A stretch of 64,000 nucleotides of DNA, taken from contig NZ_CM001403.1 of assembly GCF_000166195.2 (NCBI RefSeq), positions 620,001 to 684,000 on the forward strand, given 5' to 3'. This document shows, piece by piece, positions 54,873-64,000 of the stretch. Source of the stretch: Mucilaginibacter paludis DSM 18603. Lineage in GTDB: Bacteria; Bacteroidota; Bacteroidia; Sphingobacteriales; Sphingobacteriaceae. The notes under the pieces were generated by a model. It saw nothing but the letters and a program-made list of their open reading frames with translations, made no database searches and was not told the DNA's origin. Made by a program: the position numbers and the translations under genes. Numbering within the stretch: position 1 is the first letter of the stretch; each line of letters begins with the position of its first letter.

Positions 54873-55189
54873 AGCGGAAGGCAAAAAGGGTCATTCAAAA
54901 TCAACGCGAACCGCGCCATGACAAGCCCAAAGTTCTTGCTGATAACCATGATGGTTTTGGTGGAAATGTTCCGCCCGATAGAATGGTTGTTGCCATCTAT
55001 TTTGACCAAAAGGATTTGCCGGACTGTGCCGATGCCTTCTTAGCAGAGCAGGAATTATTGCAATGGAAAACGATCAGGGGCGCGCCAATTCGTAACTGGA
55101 AGGTATGTGCCGCAGAATGGATTTTTAATTACCGGCAGGAAATGAAACGGAAATTTCGATTGTCGCCATTTAGCAGCCAGTCTTATTAA
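54869..55189 (+). CDS. Small conserved-looking mobile-element protein (106 aa)
   Basis: No named family is recognised. The N-terminus is very basic (MKRKAKRVIQNQREPRHDK), followed by a compact domain (VVAIYFDQKDLPDCADAFLAEQELLQWKTIRG) and a C-terminal AEWIFNYRQEMKRKFR. It is coupled to the HTH gene by a 4-nt overlap and lies just before the candidate oriT, so a DNA-binding or relaxosome accessory role is plausible but unproven. Confidence 0.7.
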   Translation: MKRKAKRVIQNQREPRHDKPKVLADNHDGFGGNVPPDRMVVAIYFDQKDLPDCADAFLAEQELLQWKTIRGAPIRNWKVCAAEWIFNYRQEMKRKFRLSPFSSQSY

Positions 55190-55258
55190 CTATTGATGTT
55201 TAACAAATCCGAATGGAGGACCTTGAAAAGGGACGAGATTGCCTCTTTACAGCAATCA

Positions 55259-55294
55259 GCAAGATGTACGTTTGTAATACAAACGAAATCTTGC
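55259..55294. other. Candidate origin of transfer (oriT) with nested inverted repeats
   Basis: Two nested arms: gcaagat...atcttgc outside and cgtttgta-a-tacaaacg inside, within 36 bp, followed by ccctcccttccg. It lies in the 171-bp gap directly upstream of the MobC-like and relaxase genes, where Bacteroidota mobilizable elements carry oriT. The nick site is not assignable from sequence alone. Confidence 0.5.
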
Positions 55295-55360
55295 CCTCCC
55301 TTCCGAAGTCAGTCCGGGACATTGAAAAATACTCCGAAGTCGCATTTTTAAAGATTTTAG

Positions 55361-55777
55361 ATGATGGAAAATGAAGAAGAAAACAGGTCGAAAATACTGC
55401 TAACGAGGTTAAAGCCAGCTGAGTTCACGCTGATTGATAACCGGTTCAAAAAGACCAGGTTCCGCAAACTGAGTGAATACATCAGGAGCGTTTTACTCGA
55501 CAAGCCGATAACTGTAACCTATCGGGATAAGTCGATGGACGAGGCATTGGAAGAACTGATTTTACTGCGAAAAGAATTGAATGCAATAGGCAATAATTTG
55601 AACCAGGCGGTACGGAATATCAATAGCGCACACGGCCATGCAGACACCCGGCTATGGGTCAATTTGCTTGGCGTGATTAACAGCAAACTAGAGCCATCTA
55701 TCATTCAGATCAAAGACCGGATGAATAACTATGCAGATTTATGGTCGCAAAAATTAAGAGCGGAAAAAGTATCATAG
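55361..55777 (+). CDS. MobC-like relaxosome accessory protein
   Basis: The 138-aa protein has an N-terminal ribbon-helix-helix-like region (ILLTRLKPAEFTLIDNRFKKTRFRKLSEYIR in part) and the MobC domain signature ELNAIGNNLNQAVRNIN. It would bind oriT and help the relaxase open the DNA. It overlaps the relaxase gene by 37 nt. MM at the start leaves a one-codon ambiguity. Confidence 0.87.
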   Translation: MMENEEENRSKILLTRLKPAEFTLIDNRFKKTRFRKLSEYIRSVLLDKPITVTYRDKSMDEALEELILLRKELNAIGNNLNQAVRNINSAHGHADTRLWVNLLGVINSKLEPSIIQIKDRMNNYADLWSQKLRAEKVS

Positions 55778-57003
55778 GTGCCTTGAATTACAATGAAATT
55801 AAGGTGCGAAATAGCAAGGCAGAACTTATTGAGGCAGCTGGTTATTTCAAGGATTTGCACGATCTGAATTTCAATGACAAGCTATTTAGGTTAACAGATT
55901 TGGCATCGGGTAATGAACGAACCAAAACCAATGCTGTACACATCTCTTTGAATTTTGCAAATGGCGAGGAATTGGAAACGCCCAGACTTCAGCAAATTAT
56001 CGGGGATTACATGGAGCAGATCGGCTTCGGTAATCAACCTTACCTGGCCTATAAACATTCAGATGCGGGTCATCCACATGTTCATATTGTAACCACAAAT
56101 ATTCAAAAATCAGGTGAAAGGATCAGCCTGCATCTATTGGGGAAGACCAAGTCAGAAGCTGCCAGAAAAGCCATCGAAATAAAGTACGGTTTGCAACAGG
56201 CCGGCAACAAACCGGATGGTCAAAAAATGCCGGAACGCATCAATTTAAAGCAGGTAGAATATGGCAAAACTGAAACCAAACGAGCGATCACCAACGTGGT
56301 GAGCGAGGTGATGAAAAGCTACAAATTTACCAGCATCCCGGAGATGAATGCAGTACTCAATCAATTTAATGTTACCGCCGACCGGGGCTCAAAAGATTCC
56401 CGGATGTACGAAAAAAACGGATTGGTTTATTGGGTATTGGATGAAAAAGGCAACAAACTTGGGGTGCCTATCAAGGCAAGCAGCATTTACGGAAAACCAA
56501 CTTTAAAAATTTTGGAAGATCGTTTCAGGCTAAATGAGGTATTGCGTAAACCCCTGAAAGATCAGTTGAAAAATGCCATTGAGGGAGTATTGATCAGGCC
56601 ACTATCAAAGGCTCAATTTCAAAAAGCACTGCATGAAAAAGGAATACAAGTAGTGTTCCGGCAAAACGATGATGGGCGGCTATATGGGGTAACGTTTGTG
56701 GATCACCAATCTAAATCAGTATTCAACGGAAGTGATTTAGGTAAACAGTATAGTGCCGGTATGCTTGCCGAAAGGTTCAAAATTACTGGGGTTAAAGACA
56801 AGCCAATCATCGAAATGGCAACTAATTCCCCAAATAGCAATATCAAAAACACTGAAATTTTTTCAGGAAACGACGCCAGGGGAAATAGCGGCGATTCCTT
56901 ACTTAATGTATTGTTTAAAGAGGAACAACAGGATATGGCCGCTATCGGCAAACTACAACAAAATAAACGCAAGAAAAAGAAACGAAAAGGTCATTCACTT
57001 TAA
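55741..57003 (+). CDS. MobA/VirD2-type relaxase (MOBP-like)
   Basis: The 420-aa protein nicks oriT and pilots the strand into a recipient. The His triad is HPHVHIV (residues 111-117) preceded by YLAYKHSDAG, and a candidate catalytic Tyr lies near the N-terminus (ALNYNEIK). The relaxase domain covers about residues 1-180; the C-terminal part is basic and ends KRKKKKRKGHS. It lies 10 nt before the coupling-protein gene. Confidence 0.92.
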   Translation: MVAKIKSGKSIIGALNYNEIKVRNSKAELIEAAGYFKDLHDLNFNDKLFRLTDLASGNERTKTNAVHISLNFANGEELETPRLQQIIGDYMEQIGFGNQPYLAYKHSDAGHPHVHIVTTNIQKSGERISLHLLGKTKSEAARKAIEIKYGLQQAGNKPDGQKMPERINLKQVEYGKTETKRAITNVVSEVMKSYKFTSIPEMNAVLNQFNVTADRGSKDSRMYEKNGLVYWVLDEKGNKLGVPIKASSIYGKPTLKILEDRFRLNEVLRKPLKDQLKNAIEGVLIRPLSKAQFQKALHEKGIQVVFRQNDDGRLYGVTFVDHQSKSVFNGSDLGKQYSAGMLAERFKITGVKDKPIIEMATNSPNSNIKNTEIFSGNDARGNSGDSLLNVLFKEEQQDMAAIGKLQQNKRKKKKRKGHSL

Positions 57004-57013
57004 TTTATAAATT

Positions 57014-58948
57014 ATGCAAACCGGAGAAAATGAACAAGCTCTTAGAAAGATCATTGACTTTACAAGGTTATTGAGTTTAACGCTTCTGATCGTGCATTTT
57101 TATTTGTCATGCTATCCCGCTTTTCAGGCATGGGGTTTAACCAAGCCTTTGGTGAATCATGTGGTATTACCGCTATCCAGGATGGTAATTTTTAAAACGG
57201 TGTTATATGCTAAGGCATCTGCGCTGCTATTGTTGCTGGCTTCTTTGATAGGTAGCAAAGGTAAAAAGGACGAAACGATCAGGATTAGAACAATCATCAC
57301 CTATTGTTTGGCAGGTGTTGTGATTTACTTTATCAGCGACCTGGTATTAGGTTTACATTATCCCTTCAATACGGTAGCAATTCTGTATATCAGTTTAACC
57401 TCTTTAGGATACTTTTTAATAATGTCCGGAGGAAGCCTGTTATTCAGGATGATTAAATTAAACCTGGGCAAAGACATATTTAACAAAGACAATGAATCGT
57501 TCCCGCAGGAAGAGCGCTTGCTCGAAAATGAATATTCTATCAATCTTCCGGCTATTTATAACCTAAAGGGTAAACCCCGTAAAAGCTGGATCAATATCAT
57601 CAATCCTTTTCGGGGTACATTGATTGGCGGAAGCCCCGGTTCCGGGAAATCTTATTTTGTGATCCGGCATATCATACAGCAGCATATCCAAAAGGGGTTT
57701 ACCATGTTGGTTTATGATTTTAAATACGATGACCTCACCAAAATTGTTTATAACGCATTACTGAAACACAGTCATTTATATCCAGTGAAGCCGGTACAAT
57801 ATGTCATCAATCTGGAACAGATCATGCACCGGGCTAATCCGTTGGAACCACATACGATGATTGACATAACCGATGCCATAGATTCCAGCCGCACAATCAT
57901 GCTCGGTTTAAACCGCGAATGGATAAAAAAACAGGGCGACTTTTTTGTTGAATCGCCTATAAACTTTGTAACAGCTATTATGTGGTTCTTAAAGAAGTAT
58001 GAAAACGGGCGCTATTGTACCCTACCGCATGTTATTGAACTGGCGCAAGTTGATTACAAGGAACTATTTGAAGTATTGTTACAGGAACCGGAGATAGAGG
58101 TGCTAATTAATCCCTTTGTATCTGCCTGGAAGAATGAAGCTTATGAACAATTGGAAGGACAGGTCGCCAGTGCTAAGATCAGCTTGGCCCGTATTTCATC
58201 CCCACAGTTGTATTACGTATTGAGCGGTAACGATTTTTCACTCGACATCAATAATCCTGATGAACCGAAGATTGTTTGTTTAGCCAATAACCCGCAAAAA
58301 TCACAAGTGTATGGTGCCGTGCTGTCACTATACATTAACCGCATTAATAAATTGGTCAACCGCAAGAATCAACAAAAGTGCAGTATGATATTTGATGAGT
58401 TCCCTACCATTTATTTTAACGGTATAGATAACCTCATCGCTACGGCGCGATCTAATAAGGTAGCGGTTACGTTAGCCGTACAAGATTACAGCCAGTTAAA
58501 AAAGGACTATGGCCGGGAACAGGCCGAAGTTATTTTAAACATTGTCGGCAATGTGGTTTTCGGCCAGGTAACCGGCGATACTGCAAAGCAATTGTCGGAA
58601 CGGTTTGGAAAGATCAACCAGGAGAAGGAAAGTGTTTCCATAAATAGTTCAGATACATCTATCAGTAAGTCAGTACAGTTGGACTATGCGGTGCCAGCTT
58701 CAAAGATTGCCGGGCTATCCTCGGGTGAGTTTGTTGGTATGATAGCCGACGATCCCGATAACAGGATTGAACTTAAAACCTTTCATAATATGATTCAAAA
58801 CGATCATGAGGCTATAAAACAAGAGGAGGCTAACTATAAAGCTATCCCGGATATTAGAAAGGTTGAATACGAGGATATATTGATCAATTATAACCAGATA
58901 AAAAAGGACATAAAACACATTTTAAATGCCGTTGAACACTCCTTATAG
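57014..58948 (+). CDS. VirD4/TraG-type coupling protein
   Basis: The 644-aa inner-membrane ATPase links the relaxosome to a type IV secretion channel. About four N-terminal transmembrane segments (residues 15-145) precede Walker A GGSPGSGKS (about 205-212) and Walker B CSMIFDEFPTIYF. LAVQDYSQLKKDYG and the NIVGNVVFGQVTGDTA block fit the TraD/TraG family. No pore genes follow, so the element would borrow a mating channel from a resident conjugative element. Confidence 0.93.
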   Translation: MQTGENEQALRKIIDFTRLLSLTLLIVHFYLSCYPAFQAWGLTKPLVNHVVLPLSRMVIFKTVLYAKASALLLLLASLIGSKGKKDETIRIRTIITYCLAGVVIYFISDLVLGLHYPFNTVAILYISLTSLGYFLIMSGGSLLFRMIKLNLGKDIFNKDNESFPQEERLLENEYSINLPAIYNLKGKPRKSWINIINPFRGTLIGGSPGSGKSYFVIRHIIQQHIQKGFTMLVYDFKYDDLTKIVYNALLKHSHLYPVKPVQYVINLEQIMHRANPLEPHTMIDITDAIDSSRTIMLGLNREWIKKQGDFFVESPINFVTAIMWFLKKYENGRYCTLPHVIELAQVDYKELFEVLLQEPEIEVLINPFVSAWKNEAYEQLEGQVASAKISLARISSPQLYYVLSGNDFSLDINNPDEPKIVCLANNPQKSQVYGAVLSLYINRINKLVNRKNQQKCSMIFDEFPTIYFNGIDNLIATARSNKVAVTLAVQDYSQLKKDYGREQAEVILNIVGNVVFGQVTGDTAKQLSERFGKINQEKESVSINSSDTSISKSVQLDYAVPASKIAGLSSGEFVGMIADDPDNRIELKTFHNMIQNDHEAIKQEEANYKAIPDIRKVEYEDILINYNQIKKDIKHILNAVEHSL

Positions 58949-59005
58949 GAATATTGGTACAAATTTTGGTAATGTATCTTTTTTCTTATTTTATGTAATA
59001 ACGCT

Positions 59006-59623
59006 ATGAAAAATAAAGAGGAAACGAAAAGGCGTTTTATCAATGCCGTTGGTGAAATATTGAAGAATGAGGGCTATAGTGCCCTTGGTGTAAACAATAT
59101 AGCAAGAAAAGCGGGAGTAAATAAGGGTTTGCTTTACCGCTATTTTGGTAAATTAGAATATTTAATTGAAGCCTATGTTGTTGAGAACGACTACTGGATG
59201 ACGTTTTCTAATAAGCTAAATGAATTTATCAGTAATAACAAATCGCTGAGTTCGCAACATTTGGTGACGCAAATACTCCAAAACCAGTATAAATTTTTTC
59301 TTTCCGAACCGGAAATGCAACGTTTGATCCATTGGGAACTTTCAGGGGACTGCCGTTTAATGACAAGCATTCATAATGCAAGGGAAAGTAATGGTCAAAA
59401 ACTACTGGAGATGACGGACAAAGACTTTGAAAATACAAAAGTCAACTTTCGTGCTATAGCAGCTTTATTGGTCGGCGGTATTTATTATACGATTCTGCAC
59501 ACCCGATTTAATGGCGGTATGTTTTGTGACATTGATCTTATGTCTGCCAATGGGCAAAACGAGATACTAAAATCGATTGAACAGATTGTGGGCTGGGCTT
59601 TTGAGAAATCAAAAACGAAGTAA
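59006..59623 (+). CDS. TetR/AcrR-family regulator, paralogue of the one at 2831
   Basis: The 205-aa protein has an N-terminal HTH (about 8-55, GYSALGVNNIARKAGVNKGLLYRYFG in part). The ligand domain shares RAIAALLVGGIYYTILHT and FCDIDL with the TetR at 2831-3460. It is 57 bp after the coupling-protein gene in the same direction and may be the last gene of the element or the first flanking gene. Ligand unknown. Confidence 0.88.
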   Translation: MKNKEETKRRFINAVGEILKNEGYSALGVNNIARKAGVNKGLLYRYFGKLEYLIEAYVVENDYWMTFSNKLNEFISNNKSLSSQHLVTQILQNQYKFFLSEPEMQRLIHWELSGDCRLMTSIHNARESNGQKLLEMTDKDFENTKVNFRAIAALLVGGIYYTILHTRFNGGMFCDIDLMSANGQNEILKSIEQIVGWAFEKSKTK

Positions 59624-59701
59624 CTGAAACTATCGGCGAACAGTTTATAGACTAACAATCCAAAAAATCAGTAATTTAAAAACCAGTCAAACTCTTTCAA
59701 T

Positions 59702-59920
59702 TTATTGGATGGGAAGAGTTATGTCTTTACAAATATCCTGCAATAAATCACATGGATTGATATTTATTGACAGGGCAATTTTGTAAAGTTCCTCCACAGT
59801 AAGTTTGGTTGTCGAATTATTCGATAACTGAGTTATCCGAGATTTACTAATTCCAGTCTTTCTTGAAATCTCCGCTTTATTAACAGAACGTTTTGATAAA
59901 AATAACCCTAAGTCTGTCAT
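59702..59920 (-). CDS. Small XRE-family HTH regulator
   Basis: The 72-aa protein is a compact XRE fold: LGLFLSKRSVNKAEISRKTG, then ISKSRITQLSNN and a C-terminal ININPCDLLQDIC. It is a stand-alone repressor-like protein. The gap before it (59921-60020) has repeated cTTgTTTAgAA-like motifs that may be its operators. Confidence 0.82.
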   Translation of the reverse strand: MTDLGLFLSKRSVNKAEISRKTGISKSRITQLSNNSTTKLTVEELYKIALSININPCDLLQDICKDITLPIQ

Positions 59921-60205
59921 TAGTTTCTAAATACTTTACACTTATTTAGAATTAATGTACGCTTGTTTAAATAAATGAAATAAATTTTATGAATTTAGAT
60001 AGAATTTCTATATACTTGTTTAGAAATTAAAAACAAAATACAGTTTTAGTAAGAAAAATACATGCAAATATCTTATTGAGATATTGCGAGTAACTAATCG
60101 CTCGCCAATGCATATTGGGATTTAAAGTATTGGGATAATCAGTATATATTTATTCAGATGTCCATTTATAGTCCCTTCCTGTTTCTGAAAATATAGCTGT
60201 ATGAG
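59921..60205. promoter_or_regulatory. AT-rich regulatory gap with repeated TTTAGAA motifs
   Basis: Near-repeats acttatttagaatta (59940s), cgcttgtttaaataa (59960s) and acttgtttagaaatta (60014-60030) lie just upstream of the XRE gene. They could be operator half-sites. No gene or terminator is supported in the rest. Confidence 0.35.
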
Positions 60206-60502
60206 ATGTTTATTCAGGCTCATATTATGGAAGAAGCAGAAAAATCAAACCCAGAATCTCCCGATTTCAGTACCCTAACCGGGATAATGGAACGGTTTCA
60301 TCGTGTACCCTATGAACAGTTTCAAAAGGAGTTAAACGATTGGTTTACTGGTAACCTGCGGGAACAAGGAATTGACTTAAATACGCTTCAAGAAGATGGC
60401 ATCATCGGCCTTCCCAACTTAATCAGTGAGATCTATCACCGTGCTGAGGTACTGCAAATCATGTCTGAAAATCAAATTAAAGGAGATCATGAAGACAAGT
60501 AA
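60206..60502 (+). CDS. Hypothetical protein (98 aa)
   Basis: No family is recognised. The product is acidic and helical with Trp- and Tyr-containing amphipathic segments (YEQFQKELNDWF; LISEIYHRAEVLQIM). Translation may start at MEEAEKS (60227) instead. It precedes the TlpA-like and SusC-like genes in the same direction. Confidence 0.55.
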   Translation: MFIQAHIMEEAEKSNPESPDFSTLTGIMERFHRVPYEQFQKELNDWFTGNLREQGIDLNTLQEDGIIGLPNLISEIYHRAEVLQIMSENQIKGDHEDK

Positions 60503-60647
60503 ATCAAGTATCTGGCTACTGGTCATTTGTCCGCCCGAATGATCAATGGGTAATGGTAACCCGGTTTCGGTTAATAGTTAAAAATTGACCGGGTTGTCAT
60601 TATGTATTTTTCCCGCTCTTCTCATTTCATCCACTAACTAAACGCTC

Positions 60648-61205
60648 ATGAAAAAAATAACGATTTACATCGTACTGGCTTTGCTATGCCTGAATTTTCG
60701 GGTCAATGCGCAGCATCTCCAATCAGTTAAACCGCTTACCATCGGGGATACTTTGCCGGACATCATGCTCAATAACCTGATACATTACAAATCTACCACC
60801 GCCAAATTAGCTGATTTTAAAGGCAAGGTCATCCTGCTGGATTTCTGGGCGACCTGGTGTAGTAACTGTATTAACGGCCTGCCGCACATGGATTCCCTGC
60901 AAAAACAATTCAACGGCAAATTACAGGTCTTTTTGATCAATTGTAAAAAGACAGGTGATGATCTGGACAAGATCAATACCCTGTTCAAAAGGATTGCATA
61001 TACGCCACATCTGCCGGTGGCAGTTCAGGATACCACATGCAGTAATTATTTCCGGTTTACCGCGCTGCCGCATTATGTCTGGATTAACCAGCAAGGTCTA
61101 ATAGTCGCGATTACAGGAAAAAAGGAGGTCACGGATGCTAACGTGTCTCGCCTGATCACCTACGGGCGGATTGATCTCCCTGTTAAAATTGACAGGGTAC
61201 GCTAA
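60648..61205 (+). CDS. TlpA-like exported thioredoxin
   Basis: The 185-aa protein has a signal peptide (about 1-21, RVNAQ) and a thioredoxin fold with the active site CSNC in LLDFWATWCSNCINGL and the cis-Pro loop TALPHYVW. The usual TlpA motif is CxPC, so the redox potential may differ. It lies 32 bp upstream of a SusC-like receptor and is probably co-transcribed with it; such pairs occur in Bacteroidota uptake loci. Confidence 0.9.
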   Translation: MKKITIYIVLALLCLNFRVNAQHLQSVKPLTIGDTLPDIMLNNLIHYKSTTAKLADFKGKVILLDFWATWCSNCINGLPHMDSLQKQFNGKLQVFLINCKKTGDDLDKINTLFKRIAYTPHLPVAVQDTTCSNYFRFTALPHYVWINQQGLIVAITGKKEVTDANVSRLITYGRIDLPVKIDRVR

Positions 61206-61237
61206 CACTATATTTTTCACACTATGATGATTGATAC

Positions 61238-64000
61238 ATGAAATTAAAATATTACCCATTCTTATGGCTTTTCCTGCTCATTTTTACAACGAGCGCTTTC
61301 TCTCAGGTAAAAATGATCCGAGGCCAGGTCAGCTCTGCCACAGGACAGCCCCTTGCCGGTGTAACCCTCACTTTTTCCATCAGCCGTACTTCGTCGGCAT
61401 CGGATACCAGCGGCCATTTCAGCATCGCGATCCGAACTTCGCCTGATACCCTGCGGATCACCTATATTGGTTATAAAACTTTACGCTTACCCGTTAGCTC
61501 CGCCACCATTTTACCGCTACGTATCCAAATGGAACCGATGGTGAGCGAATTGAACGAAGTGGTGGTCAGTACAGGTTACCAGGATATTCCCAAAGAAAGA
61601 GCGACCGGCTCATTTTACAAACTGGATAATCAATTATTAAATCAGCGGGTCGGCAGCGATATTGTCAGCCGTCTGGATGGATTGACCAGCGGCCTGCTGA
61701 TTGATAAACGTGATCCTAATCAAAGTACCATACAGATCCGCGGGCTCAGTACATTGAATTACGACGCGGCTTCACCGCTTATCGTACTGGATAATTTCCC
61801 TTATGCCGGTGATATCAACAACATCAATCCCAACGATATAGAAAGTGTAACCGTGCTGAAAGATGCCGCTGCTTCGTCAATATGGGGAGCACGGGCCGGT
61901 AATGGGGTAATCGTCATCAACACCAAAAAAGCGAAGCTGAACCAGCCCTTAAAAGTCACTATCAACTCGAATATGACCTTATCTGCCAAACCAAACCTGT
62001 TTTCTGCGAACCAGTTATCAGTAGGCAGTTTTAATGGGTTGGAAAAATACCTTTTCTCGCAGGGTAACTACGATAACTTATTTAATGACCCTACCCACCC
62101 GCCAATATCGCAGGTCGTCGAAATTCTGCAACAACAAAAACAGGGCCCGCTTTCACAGGCCCAGGCAGATGCCCGGATCAATCAGCTTGCAGGACAGGAT
62201 GTGCGGAATGATATGACCAGGTACTTATACCGCCCGGCAACTGTTCAGCAATATGCCCTGAACCTGACGGGCTCGGGTAATAATATCAGGTATCTCTTAT
62301 CGGCAGGTTATGATAAAAACCTGAGTAACCTGAAAGGTAACGGCAACCAGCGGATTACCGTGCGTTCCAACAATGTTATTGACCTGACAAAAAGATGGCA
62401 ACTGCAAACGGATGTTATTTTTACGCATACCGATGCCACTACCAACAGCCCCGGAGGTTATGGCAATTATAGCTTTACGGGTAACATTTCACCTTATGCC
62501 AGGCTGGTCAATTCCGATGGCACCCCGGCTGCTGTGGATATATTTTACCGGGGACAGTACACGGATACGGCAGGCCATGGCAAGCTACTGGACTGGAAAT
62601 ACCGGCCCTTGCAGGAGTTAGCCAATAATGACAATACCACCACGGCGAATGATATATTATTGAATGCCGGTACATCGTACAAAGTGCTGCCCTGGCTAAG
62701 TGCAGACCTCAAATACCAATATCAGCAGTCCTGGAACAATACGACCAACAACAATAGCCTCGCCCTTTTTTCCACCCGTGATCTGATCAACAGGTTCAGC
62801 CAGTTCACCGCTACAGGTGTAGATTATATCGTGCCTAAAAACGGGATTCTGAAAACGCGGGATGTGCTGAACAGGGCGCAGTCTTTACGCGGGCAGCTCA
62901 ATGTAAATAATAACTGGGGAGACAAACATGAACTGTCTGCCATCGCAGGTGCCGAAATCAGGGAAACCCGGAGCCATATCAGCACAAGCACCCTATATGG
63001 CTACGATGCCAATACGGCGACAACGGTTGGTGTGGATTACAGCAATCCTTATCCCACATTTGACGGCATTTACGGGAACAGTTATATTCCCGATGGCAGC
63101 AGTATTGATAATTTAACAAACAGGTTTGTTTCCGTGTATACCAATGCAGCTTATACTTACAACCGGAAATATACCCTGTCAGGAAGTGCCAGGCGGGATG
63201 CCTCGAATATCTTCGGTGTTAATACCAATCAGAAATGGGTGCCGCTCTGGTCTGCCGGTTTGCTCTGGCGGATCGACCAGGAGCAATTCTATAAGGCAGG
63301 CTGGTTACCGCAGCTGAGTATGCGTTTAACCTACGGCGTTAGCGGCAATCTTTCCCTGACAGCTTCGGCACTCACCAAGATCCAATACAACGATCCTTCA
63401 CGTTCACCCATCAATCTGCCATCAGTGGATATCCTGTCACCGCCCAATCCATACCTGCGCTGGGAACAGGTCAAGACCTTGAATGCAGGGTTTGACTTCG
63501 GTTCGGCCAACAGCCGGTTAACGGGTTCGGTTGATCTTTATAAAAAGAATGCCACTGATCTGATCAACAATGTGATACTTGACCCTACCGTCGGTATGAC
63601 CGGCGCTTTGCAAAACTCGGCAGCCATTGATTCAAAAGGCTTTGATGTGGTGCTGAACACCCTGAATGTCAACCGGGAAATTAAATGGAGGTCTACGCTT
63701 TTGTTAAACTATGTATCGTATAAAGTTTCAAAAAATCTCAATCCGCCCTCTGCGGATGGTTTAGTCAGTGACGGTAATTATATCTTTCCCGTGGTTGGTT
63801 ATAATCCATACGAAATCGTAAGCTACCAATGGGCGGGACTTGATCCCCAAACCGGTGATCCGATGGGTTATGTGAATGGTCAGGTAAGTAAGGACTACCA
63901 GGCCATCGCCAAAAATCCGGTACAGCAACAGGTCGTAAGCGGTTCGGCTCTGCCACCCTTGTTCGGAACATTCAGGAATACCGTGGACTGGCATCATTTT
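61238..64000 (+). CDS. SusC/RagA-type TonB-dependent outer-membrane receptor (partial at window end)
   Basis: From ATG 61238 the frame stays open for 921 codons to the window end. A signal peptide (about 1-22, TSAFSQ) precedes a carboxypeptidase-regulatory-like domain (about 26-105, RGQVSSATGQPLAGVTL), the SusC plug with IQIRGLSTLNYDAASPLIVLDNFPY and the SVTVLKDAAASSIWGARAGNGVIVI signature (in part), then beta-barrel strands. It would import oligosaccharides or peptides with a SusD partner expected just downstream, outside the window. No anti-sigma factor gene precedes it. Confidence 0.95.
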   Translation, partial: MKLKYYPFLWLFLLIFTTSAFSQVKMIRGQVSSATGQPLAGVTLTFSISRTSSASDTSGHFSIAIRTSPDTLRITYIGYKTLRLPVSSATILPLRIQMEPMVSELNEVVVSTGYQDIPKERATGSFYKLDNQLLNQRVGSDIVSRLDGLTSGLLIDKRDPNQSTIQIRGLSTLNYDAASPLIVLDNFPYAGDINNINPNDIESVTVLKDAAASSIWGARAGNGVIVINTKKAKLNQPLKVTINSNMTLSAKPNLFSANQLSVGSFNGLEKYLFSQGNYDNLFNDPTHPPISQVVEILQQQKQGPLSQAQADARINQLAGQDVRNDMTRYLYRPATVQQYALNLTGSGNNIRYLLSAGYDKNLSNLKGNGNQRITVRSNNVIDLTKRWQLQTDVIFTHTDATTNSPGGYGNYSFTGNISPYARLVNSDGTPAAVDIFYRGQYTDTAGHGKLLDWKYRPLQELANNDNTTTANDILLNAGTSYKVLPWLSADLKYQYQQSWNNTTNNNSLALFSTRDLINRFSQFTATGVDYIVPKNGILKTRDVLNRAQSLRGQLNVNNNWGDKHELSAIAGAEIRETRSHISTSTLYGYDANTATTVGVDYSNPYPTFDGIYGNSYIPDGSSIDNLTNRFVSVYTNAAYTYNRKYTLSGSARRDASNIFGVNTNQKWVPLWSAGLLWRIDQEQFYKAGWLPQLSMRLTYGVSGNLSLTASALTKIQYNDPSRSPINLPSVDILSPPNPYLRWEQVKTLNAGFDFGSANSRLTGSVDLYKKNATDLINNVILDPTVGMTGALQNSAAIDSKGFDVVLNTLNVNREIKWRSTLLLNYVSYKVSKNLNPPSADGLVSDGNYIFPVVGYNPYEIVSYQWAGLDPQTGDPMGYVNGQVSKDYQAIAKNPVQQQVVSGSALPPLFGTFRNTVDWHHF

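Noticed and set aside
61231..63317. Short plus-strand ORFs of 60-71 aa
   Set aside because: They lie in other frames of the open SusC coding sequence.

Overview
The window comes from a Bacteroidota chromosome, most likely a Sphingobacteriaceae member of the Mucilaginibacter/Pedobacter type. The evidence is TAnnTTTG promoter elements with few Shine-Dalgarno sequences, a SusC/RagA outer-membrane receptor, a GOB-like subclass B3 metallo-beta-lactamase, a DEGS-like sphingolipid desaturase, a Bacteroidota-type arginine decarboxylase beside a CtlX-like hydrolase, and Bacteroidota-style integrases and mobilization proteins. The genus is inference.

Left accessory region (1-10.1 kb). A PLP-dependent alpha-oxoamine synthase gene is split by an IS4-family insertion sequence with an 11-bp target duplication. 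A TetR regulator follows. Next comes a tyrosine-integrase element that looks decayed: integrase, a HigBA-like toxin-antitoxin pair, a TlpA-like thioredoxin protein, a 253-aa unknown protein, two small HTH proteins, a junction that cuts both the second HTH gene and a LytTR response regulator, and a stub copy of the 253-aa protein's N-terminus.

Chromosomal core (10.1-39.8 kb). This part holds the metallo-beta-lactamase, a class V aminotransferase, a GH78 rhamnosidase, a DEAD-box helicase, ctlX/speA, and a partial tryptophan operon (trpD-trpF-trpB-repeat-trpA). The trp operon is preceded by a complete attenuator: a 15-aa leader peptide with three consecutive Trp codons, an antiterminator and a terminator. 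Further on are a KirBac channel, bioB, a VapBC-like pair, mgtE, a YigZ protein, ribD, prmC, a YeiH/LysR pair, a sphingolipid-desaturase-like gene and a tRNA with anticodon CAT. Two families of imperfect tandem repeats lie between genes.

Right mobile defence island (about 39.8-59 kb). An integrase next to the tRNA is followed by seven tightly packed minus-strand genes, probably one operon: hsdR, hsdM (frameshifted), hsdS, an AAA ATPase with an HNH nuclease (Septu-like), mcrB and mcrC. Plus-strand mobilization genes come next (HTH, small ORF, a candidate oriT, MobC-like protein, MobA relaxase, VirD4/TraG coupling protein). No mating-pore genes are visible, so this looks like an integrative mobilizable element carrying stacked anti-phage systems. 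After it come a TetR paralogue of the left-hand TetR, an XRE regulator, a TlpA-like protein and a SusC-like receptor cut by the window end.
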